Assembly (NCBI GenBank): GCA_025267735.1
Contig: CM046294.1
Coordinates: forward strand, 32,705,222-32,769,221
DNA: 64,000 nt
Reading direction: 5' to 3'
Source: Mactra quadrangularis
Taxonomy: Eukaryota > Mollusca > Bivalvia > Venerida > Mactridae
Of the stretch, positions 57,131-64,000 are shown one piece after another. Numbering within the stretch: position 1 is the first letter of the stretch; every line of letters begins with the position of its first letter. A model generated the notes under the pieces. The model made no database searches. It was not told the DNA's origin and saw only the letters and a program-made list of their open reading frames with translations. The position numbers and the translations under genes were made by a program.

Positions 57131-58338
57131 CAGTCAATTCGCATTATCTCGACTACACTTGATTCGACTTTTCGTTGTCTCGATTGAAAATTGAAAGTCC
57201 CGTGTCATTTTTGACAGGGGTGGACAAAAAGTCCCATGTAGTTTTGCCACCCTGGACAAAAAGTTCCATCTAAGTTAGACAGGGGTGGACAAAAAGTTCC
57301 GTGTCAATTTTACAGACTGAACAACTGGTACCATCTCAATTTGACTAATGTGTTGATAAGGTCCTCATTCATTTAAGTCCCATTGTTAGGTGATCAATAG
57401 AATATATTATCATTTAATGCAAACTGTTAAAATCAAACATTTGTATTGTTATATTTTGTCCCAGTGATAGGTGGACTGTCTCCATCAATCAATTAATTCT
57501 AATAGTTGTAATAACAACTTCTATCTTATCCAGATGGCTTCAGATGATTTTTTAAAGCTGATAAATTTGTTTAATTCATAACATTTAATTAATTTAAAAT
57601 GCATAATATAAAAGTTAAACAAGTATAGTGTGATCATTGAGTACAAATCATAACTTTGTTACTTAATTGTTTAAGTCATATAAAATATGGGACCAAACAG
57701 AGATGAGATGGGACTTTTTGTCCAGGGTGGCAAAACTACATGGGACTTTTTGTCCACCTGTGTCAAAAATGACATGGGACTTTTTGTCCATGGGACCTTT
57801 TGTCCGGCTCCCCTATAATCATAATGTTTAACACGACTAGTCAAAGATGTCTTGGATAATCTGTCGAGGTGCGAAAAACAACACGCGCCAATCAATTAGC
57901 GATCACTCTGAAACTGATACATAGGGGTCAATTTTAATCTACATGTCATTTAACAATAGTGAATTAACAAAGTGACAGCTTTTTGATTGACAGGTGTCAC
58001 AATTAAGTCAATTGAGCATCGTGGACTCTTAACTTGTTGTATTCGTGTTTTTTTATGAAAAAATATGTATTAAAATAAACTATATAACTCGTCGAGGCGA
58101 AACAGCGTCAGTGTGAACATACAACACAACAACTTGGTGTACATTTGTGATATAAATAGTAAAACCCTATTTACAGCAATTAAAGCAATTATTTTAAACT
58201 ACACACTCTGAACAGGTAAAAAGTGCTATTGAAGACCTCAAACTTACCTCACTTCTCAAGTTTTGTTTATCTCGACTATTCGTTATCTCGACTATTTTTC
58301 AACAGTCCCAACTAAGTCGAGATAACGAGAAATGACTG
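57131..58338. mobile_element. pogo/Tigger-like non-autonomous element
   Basis: TA|CAGTCAATTCGCATTATCTC at the left and, inverted, CAGTCATTTCTCGTTATCTC at the right with TA (58339-58340). CAGT ends with ATCTCGACT-rich subterminal repeats are typical of pogo/Tigger elements. 1,208 bp, no transposase. An internal long inverted repeat is listed separately. Confidence 0.75.
57202..57790. repeat. internal inverted repeat, 90-bp arms built on GGACAAAAAGTCCC
   Basis: GTGGACAAAAAGTCCCATGT, then AGTTTTGCCACCCTGGACAA, occur at 57221-57265. Their reverse complement is at 57707-57765, with further copies of GGGACTTTTTGTCC at the outer edges. At least six copies of the 14-mer or near-variants occur in both orientations. 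Likely a separate MITE nested in the pogo-like element. Confidence 0.7.
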
Positions 58339-58340
58339 TA

Positions 58341-58856
58341 ATTAGGTAATTCAAGCTCAGGTTAATTCTGTTGGACTATACCTTATATGTATATATAGTG
58401 TTTTTGTTTAGGGACTGTGCCGTCTGCCTGTGGTATCGGATACAAACTTATGACTGAGCAGTATGATAGAAAACTGTTAAATCTTTGAATCTGGACCATT
58501 ATTTTCTATTAGCTATTAGCCGAATCAAAGAAAAATAGTTACGACCATACACACTGTAGAAAAATGTTCAATACCTTGTATAATTTTATTATACATAAGA
58601 TAATGTACATTTATAGCAGGGACAATATATATTGCAGGCTTAGTGCAAACTGTACTGTTGTAACTCACTTTATTTTATCTTGAGTTTAAATATGACAGAT
58701 TAGTGTTAAGCCTGCAATAAAGTGATGTGATATAACATGAACACAAGTTACTGCCAGTGATAGTTAGCTTAATTAGTTGTTTGTCTGGTTTCTAATATAG
58801 TCTCTCTGTCAGAACTACATATCTTTAGTGAGTTCAATTGTAAGACATTTAATTTT
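58341..58856. other. unclassified
   Basis: A+T-rich. No gene or repeat partner identified. Confidence 0.25.
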
Positions 58857-58868
58857 CCCTCATAAGTC

Positions 58869-59184
58869 AGCTGCCTGGCTAGCTCAGTTGGTAGCACATA
58901 AGTCTATTGATCGAGGGGTCATTGGTTTGATTCCTGGCGGGGCCTTCTTTCGTGGAGCTTGGTCATGAAATAATTTCTATGGCCATTCTCTTTCTTACCA
59001 ATTATTTTTAATTATTTAGGGCAGTTGTCAGTCACTGACTAAAGTATGCACTTGGTAGTTGGTTAACAGCTTAATCCCGAGACTAAGCCTTTCCAGGAGG
59101 AGTGAATAGATTGACTGACCCCCGGTATATTATCTATACAGTGTGTTGCTACAGCCTTAAACCCAACAAAAACAAACAAACAAA
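58869..59184 (+). mobile_element. tRNA-derived SINE (family 1), full-length
   Basis: Head TGCCTGGCTAGCTCAGTTGG, B-box-like GGTTTGATTCCTGGCGG, body GAGCTTGGTCATGAAATAAT, tail CCCAACAAAAACAAACAAAC. Flanking CCCTCATAAGTC and CCCTCCAAAGTC (58857-58868, 59185-59196) agree at 10 of 12 positions. Confidence 0.88.
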
Positions 59185-59196
59185 CCCTCCAAAGTC

Positions 59197-59591
59197 TGTG
59201 TCAATTGTATTGTAATGACAATACAATATCTTATATTTTTTCGTCAATGACATCATCTTGGAGTAAAAATGACGTCTTGTTATAATTTGTGTAAAAATTC
59301 TCATACAAAGCACAGTTCTTAGCATGAAAGGAACAGAATATTCTTTAACTTGGGAGTACGATTCTTTTTTATTCTAGCTTGTAAACTAAGGAAACCCTAT
59401 TTTCATTTGTGGCTATGCTACTCGTGAAAATATTTATTCTGGGCTCTAGGTGAAATAAAATTGATCTTATACCAAAGTTGATGAATATCCTATATTCTTG
59501 CAGCATATAACATGCTCTTTAATTTTGTTCTGCATTCAATCTTATTAGAACACAGTGACTGTCTTAAACTTTCTGCTTACATACTAAATAA
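59197..59591. other. unclassified
   Basis: Includes a small hairpin GTATTGTAATGACAATAC (59209-59226). No gene recognised; the + frame 59512-59787 runs from here into repeat sequence. Confidence 0.25.
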
Positions 59592-59672
59592 ATGCATTTT
59601 TTTGCCTCTTTTTTTTTTGCTCCACCCCCAGCATTTCCATGGTAACAAGGATCTGGGCTCAACTTGGTTTTT

Positions 59673-62600
59673 ATACGCCCGTTTTGAAAAAACGGTCGTA
59701 TTATGTTATGATGTTGTCCGTCTGTCCGTCCGTGGACAATTGCTTGTCCGGATGATAACTCAAGAAAGGATATACCTAGGTTCCTAAAATTTTATGTGTG
59801 GATAGCCCTTGGGTTAAGGAGGTTCCCTATTGATTTTGAGACCCCAGGGTTAAAGGTCAAGGTCACTGGGACTTAAAATAGGTAAAACTTGTCCGGACAA
59901 TAACTGAACCACCTATGTACCTAAGTTCACCAAATTTAATGTAAGACCAGCCCATGTGTCAAAGATGTTCCCTATTGGTTTTGGGGCCCCTGCATGAAAG
60001 GTCAAGGTCACAGTGGCATCATATGGGGAAAAAACTTGTCCTGACAATAACTTAACAACCAATCTACCTAGGTTCACCAAATTTTATGTGAGAGAAGCCC
60101 ATGTGTCAAGGATGTTCCCAATCGGTTTTGGGGCCTCTGGGTCAAAGGTCAAGGTCACTGGGACATCAAATTGAAAAACCTTGTCCGGACCATAACTCAA
60201 CAACGCCTGTACCTAGGTTCACCAAATTTTATTTAAGAGTAGCCCATGTGTCAAAGATGTGCCCTATAGGTTTATGGGGCCCCAGGTTTAAAGGTCAAGG
60301 TCACAGGGGCATTATATGGAAAAACTTTGTCCAGACAATAACTGAAACACCAATGTACCTAGGTTCACCAAATTTTATGTAAGAGTACCCCATGTGTCAA
60401 GAATATGCCCTATTGATTTTGGGGCCCCTGGGTCAAAGTTCAAGGTCACAGTGGCATCATATTGAAAAACATTGTCCGGGTAATAACTCAACAATGACTG
60501 TACCTAGGTTCACCAAATTTCATGTGAGAGTAGCCCATGTGTCAAGGATTTACCTTATCAGTTTTGGGAAAACAGGGTTAAGTTTAAATCTTAAACCAGA
60601 AGATATCAAATTACCAAGCTGTGACTTCAAATGTTCTATCAATATGTTTATAAAGTCAAAACGGCAAACAATGAAACACTTGTCCAGACAATAACTGAAC
60701 CACCAATGTACCTAGGTTCTCCAAATTTTATGTGAGGGTAGCCCTTGGGTAAAGGTTATGCCCTATTGGTTTTGGGGCTCCTGGGTCAAAGGTCAAGGTC
60801 ACAGGGGCATCATATTGAAAATCCTTGTTTGGACAATAACTCATCAACTACTGTACCTAGGTTCACCAAATTTCATGTGAAGGTAGCCCTTGTGTCAAGG
60901 ATGTTCCCAATAGGTTTTGGGGCCCCAGACCCAAAGGTCAAGGTCACAGAGGCATCATATGGAAAAACCTTGTCCAGACAATAACTGAACAACCAATGTA
61001 CCTTATGTTCACTAAATTTGGCGTGAAAGTAGCCCATGTGTCAAGGTTATGCCCTATTGGTTTTGGGGCGCCTTGGTCAAAGGTCAAGGTCACAGGGGCA
61101 TCATATTGAAAAACATTGTCTGGGTAATTACTCAACAATGACTGTACCTAAGTTCACCAAATTTCATGTGACAGTAGCCCATGTGTCAAGGATGTGCCTT
61201 ATCAGTTTTGGGGAAACAGGGTCAAGTATAAACCTTCAACCAGAAGATATCAAATTACCAAGCAGTGACTTCATATGTTCTATCAATATGTTTATAAAGT
61301 CAAAATGGCAAACAATGAAACTTTTGTCCAGGCAATAACTGAACCACCAATTTACCTAGGTTCATCAAATTCTATGTGACGGTAGCCCTTGTGTCAAGGA
61401 TATGCCCTTTTGGTTTTGGGGCTCCTGGGTCAAAGGTCAAGGTCACAGAGGCATCATATTGAAAAACCTTGTTTGGACAATAACTCAACAAGGACTGTAC
61501 CTAGGTTCATAAAATTTTATGTGAATGTAGCCCTTGTGTCAAGGATGTTCCCAATAGGTTTTGGGGCCCCAGACCCAAAGGTCAAGGTCACAGAGGCATC
61601 ATATGGAAAAACCTTGTCCAGACAATAACTGAACAACCAATGTACCTAGGTTCACTAAATTTTTTGTTAGAGTAGCCCATGTGTCATGGTTATGTCCTAT
61701 TGGTTTTAGGGCCCCTGGGTCAAAGGTCAAGGTCACAGGGGCATCATATTGAAAAACATTGTCCGTGTAGTAAATCAACAATGACTGCACTTAAGTTCAC
61801 CAAATTTCATGTGAGAGTAGCCCATGTGTCAAGGATGTTCCCTATTGATTTTGGGGCCCCTGGGTCAAGTTTAAACCATCATCCAGAAGATATCAAATTA
61901 CCAAGCAGAGACTTCAAATGTTCAATCAATATGTTAACAAAGTCAAAATGGCAAACCATGGAAATAATGCTATATTTAATAAGTAAAATGAATTTAGTTC
62001 ACCAAATTTTATGTGAGGGTAGCCCATGTGTTAAGGATGTTCCCAATTGGTTTTGGGTCAAAACTGGGTCAAAGATCTAGGTCACAGGGGCATCATATGG
62101 ACAATCCTTGTCCGGACAATAACTAAACAATGATTGTACCTAGGTTAACCAAATTTTATGTGGATCAGCCCATTTGTCAAGATGTAATGTGTTGATAGCT
62201 CTTTGGTATTTGATGTTCTCTTTTGATTTGGAAACCCCAGGGACAAAAGTCAAGGTCACAGGGACTTAATTCATATTGAAACATTTTCCGGACAATAACT
62301 CAATAATAATTGTACCTACATTGTAGGTTTTCCAAATCTTATTTAAGGGTAGCCTTAATGTCTAGCATATGCCCCTTTGGTTTTAGGTCCCTGGGTTAAA
62401 GGTTAAAGTCAAAAGAAAAATCATGAGGAAAAACCTTGTCCAACAACCAACTTTACCTAAGATCACCAAATTTTATGTATCAATACTCTTTGGGTCAAGG
62501 GCGAGAACTTTTGGTTCTGAGGCCCCAGGGTCAAGGTCACTGGAAGTTTGTATGGGAAAACTTTGTGTCGGTGATAAATCAACCATGGCTGTACCTGGGT

Positions 62601-62757
62601 TCTCAAAATCTTTGCTTTGGATAGCCCTCCTGTTAAGAATGGGACCTATTCTGAGATCCCGGGGTCATTGGTCAAGGTCACAGGGACTTTATATGAGATA
62701 GAACACAGCATGGACTGCACACGGGCGTATAATGCCCCGCCCAGCGGAGCTCTTGTT
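59673..62757 (+). mobile_element. Helentron-like element, CCTAGGTTCACC subfamily, complete, 3,085 bp
   Basis: 5' hairpin ATACGCCCGTTTTGAAAAAA/CGGTCGTAT, TATGTTATG, microsatellite GTCCGTCTGTCCGTCCGT. A long core of about 147-bp repeats follows (GTCAAGGTCAC at about 59858, 60003, 60148, 60295, 60791, 60940, 61085, 61436, 61587, 61731 and others). The 3' end is GGGCGTATAATGCCCCGCCC, then GCTCTTGTT (62757). Joining the flanks gives TTTTT|CTGAAAG, exactly the sequence of the intact paralogue, so no target bases were duplicated. Many overlapping frames repeat the peptide LGQRSRSQGHHIEK; these are core-repeat shadows. Confidence 0.85.
59850..62100 (+). repeat. 147-bp tandem core with 644-bp higher-order unit
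   Basis: Monomers of about 147 bp run CCTAGGTTCACCAAATTTTA, GCCCATGTGTCAAGGAT, GTTTTGGGGCCCCTGGGTCA and GTCAAGGTCACAGGGGCATC. A variant monomer carrying CCAGAAGATATCAAATTACC occurs at 60596, 61240 and 61883, spaced 644 and 643 bp apart. Blocks of four to five monomers were therefore duplicated as one unit. Confidence 0.9.
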
Positions 62758-62905
62758 CTGAAAGACATTCACCCAGGGGATAACATGGTCGAGTTGCTTA
62801 TCTGTATGATAATAAGTTATGAAATTAGAGGGTCTTGAAATAGCCCTAGCGCAATGGTGGGAAAATGGCTACTTTTCCCACATGTCGCAACCAGTAAAGG
62901 GTTAA

Positions 62906-63177
62906 GGTCATTTGAATGTGACCCCATGTGTACTGTTGGGAGACCCTATGATAGGAATCTGTAAGATAATATTATTTGTTTAAGGCATCTTGTCATTTAC
63001 TATGATGTTTTATTTGAACTTTTCAGGATATTATACCAGTGATTAATAATGGTTGTTGGTGAAGATAAAATTGTTATTATTATATGATATGATGATAGTG
63101 AATGACAGTACTATAACACGGATATATCATGGTAGGTGGACATTTATTTTATTGAAGTCTCTCAATAGACTACATGT
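62906..63177. other. unclassified
   Basis: No repeat partner. An acceptor-like TTTGAACTTTTCAG ends at 63026, without a convincing donor. Confidence 0.25.
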
Positions 63178-63185
63178 ATATCTGT

Positions 63186-63712
63186 TAGTGCTGCAACGAT
63201 TCACCGGAAAGTCGATTCGATGCGATTCGATACATTTTCTTTCGATTCGATTTTTTTCGATTCGATTCATTTATTAATATAATTTACTTCAAATATGCAT
63301 TTATACATTTATTTGAGCTTAAAACTAAATAATATGGATTTACTTAAAGTGTTACTGAAATTTGATAACACGAAACTCGAAAATCTGCTAAATTTATATT
63401 TGCTTTTTTCAAGTACGAAATGGATTGGGTACGAATGTAAAGTTCGCGAAAATGTATTACAATTGTAATTTCGACTAAAAGCGTGTAGACAGCATGGAGC
63501 ATAAATTGTAGAAAGATGCAGTTCTTGATATACTTCCGTACATCAGTCAGCGTACTTTCTCTTTTAGGTGCGCCATTGCTTTTATCGTTATAACCTTTGT
63601 AGACATGTTTAAAATACAGTATCGAATCGAAACTCGCTGGTCCCGAATCGAAATCGAATCGGCACCCTCGCAATCGAGTTTCGATGTATCGAATCGAATC
63701 GTTGCAGCCCTA
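63186..63712 (+). mobile_element. hAT MITE with perfect 8-bp TSD
   Basis: Duplication ATATCTGT on both sides (63178-63185, 63713-63720). Ends TAGTGCTGCAACGATTC and, inverted, TAGGGCTGCAACGATTC; subterminal repeats of GATTCGAT / ATCGAATC on both sides. 527 bp. Frames 63344-63673 and 63547-63810 (-) read through it, rich in the IR.DS repeat, and are shadows. Confidence 0.93.
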
Positions 63713-63720
63713 ATATCTGT

Positions 63721-64000
63721 AGCTTTTTCAATTACCCTGAATGTTCCAAAACGTTCTGTAACATTATATTTTGAGCTCCTCTGCCACTCGCTGTGATTTT
63801 TATCAGACATATTTAGATGTTATTTGAAACTACAGGTGTTGAAGTAAACTCTTTTAGGAAATGAGTGATGTTTCGTTTTTAGTCCATAAATTTTGAAACA
63901 TCATTCATTGCCTTAATGATCGAATATTTGTTTATTAGATAAGATTATTTGCAGTTACCGGTAATGGCCGAGGAGTTTGGAAAGTACCGTTACGGAACGT
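63721..64000. other. unclassified, runs off the window
   Basis: No gene or repeat recognised. Local G+C rises at the very end (GTACCGTTACGGAACG, inverted CCGTTACGG). Confidence 0.2.

Larger units (their letters stand above)
59592..62905 (+). mobile_element. piggyBac-like MITE, copy 2, 5'-truncated and split
   Basis: 59592-59672 matches 41716-41795 of the intact copy (GCATTTTTTTGCC, TTTGCTCC, CCATGGTA, GGGCTCAACTTG). 62758-62905 matches 41796-41948 (CTGAAAGACATTCACC, CAACCAGTAAAGGG|TTAA). The first 260 bp or so of the element is missing. The 3,085-bp gap is the Helentron-like insertion. Confidence 0.8.

Noticed and set aside
60101..62080. Series of + frames with LGPLGQRSRSQGHHIEK-type peptides
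   Set aside because: They follow the 147-bp core of the Helentron-like element, appear in several frames and end at every variant monomer.

Overview
The window reads as intergenic or intronic DNA from an animal nuclear genome, most likely a mollusc and probably a bivalve. The evidence is an A+T-rich background, no open frame longer than 141 codons on either strand, tRNA-derived SINEs with target-site duplications, many TIR-type MITEs, and non-autonomous elements with a 5' hairpin, a GTCC microsatellite and a tandem-repeat core. That last type I recognise from published descriptions of bivalve repeats (pearl-like / Helentron-associated elements). The species assignment is inference. I find no intact protein-coding gene. 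The only gene-like signals are one candidate TATA-less promoter with a first exon near 7.3 kb (+) and a few small acceptor-exon-donor candidates further along the + strand.

Layout. 1-6840: about 189-bp satellite monomers in alternating subtypes that switch orientation at about 3390, forming a giant palindrome of tandem arrays. 7.26-7.42 kb: candidate promoter and exon 1. 7.9-9.05 kb: two MITEs. 9.5-13.9 kb: composite of Helentron-like elements with about 160-bp and 156-bp tandem cores, plus two tRNA-type SINEs. 14-18.55 kb: a SINE, degenerate repeats, a 222-bp tandem array and a Helentron-like element. 20.5-21.2 kb: a possible LTR or promoter on the - strand. 23.6-25.56 kb: a small TIR element interrupted by a dead mariner, with a clean empty site elsewhere in the window. 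25.9-30.1 kb: MITE, LINE fossil and a three-level nest (Tc1-type MITE > hAT > Helentron-like).

31.26-36.38 kb: a 5.1-kb structure bounded by 28-bp inverted repeats, carrying a recurrent 14-nt palindromic motif and two nested elements (hAT 1.68 kb, MITE 0.73 kb). 37-43 kb: MITEs, a SINE, a Helentron-like copy, and a 1.9-kb inverted-repeat element enclosing a piggyBac-like MITE and another TIR element. 43.8-44.9 kb: fossils of a LINE and a Tc1-like transposase. 46.3-47.2 kb: two SINEs. 48.6-49.95 kb: a 171-bp palindrome, a hAT MITE inserted in the terminal repeat of another, and a Tc1-type MITE. 50.4-51.65 kb: Tc1-type MITE split by a Helentron-like element. 52-59 kb: further MITEs, SINEs and a pogo-like element with internal long inverted repeats. 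59.6-62.9 kb: a 3,085-bp Helentron-like element with a 644-bp higher-order repeat, inserted in a piggyBac-like MITE whose intact paralogue at 41.5 kb gives the exact empty site. 63.2-63.7 kb: a hAT MITE with a perfect 8-bp target duplication.

The window is therefore best read as a multi-layer transposon graveyard in which several insertions can be dated relative to each other from internal empty sites. The most unusual items are the giant palindromic satellite, the 5.1-kb element with the repeated palindromic motif, and the shared terminal architecture of four Helentron-like subfamilies. All boundaries were found by eye; identities and copy numbers were not computed.
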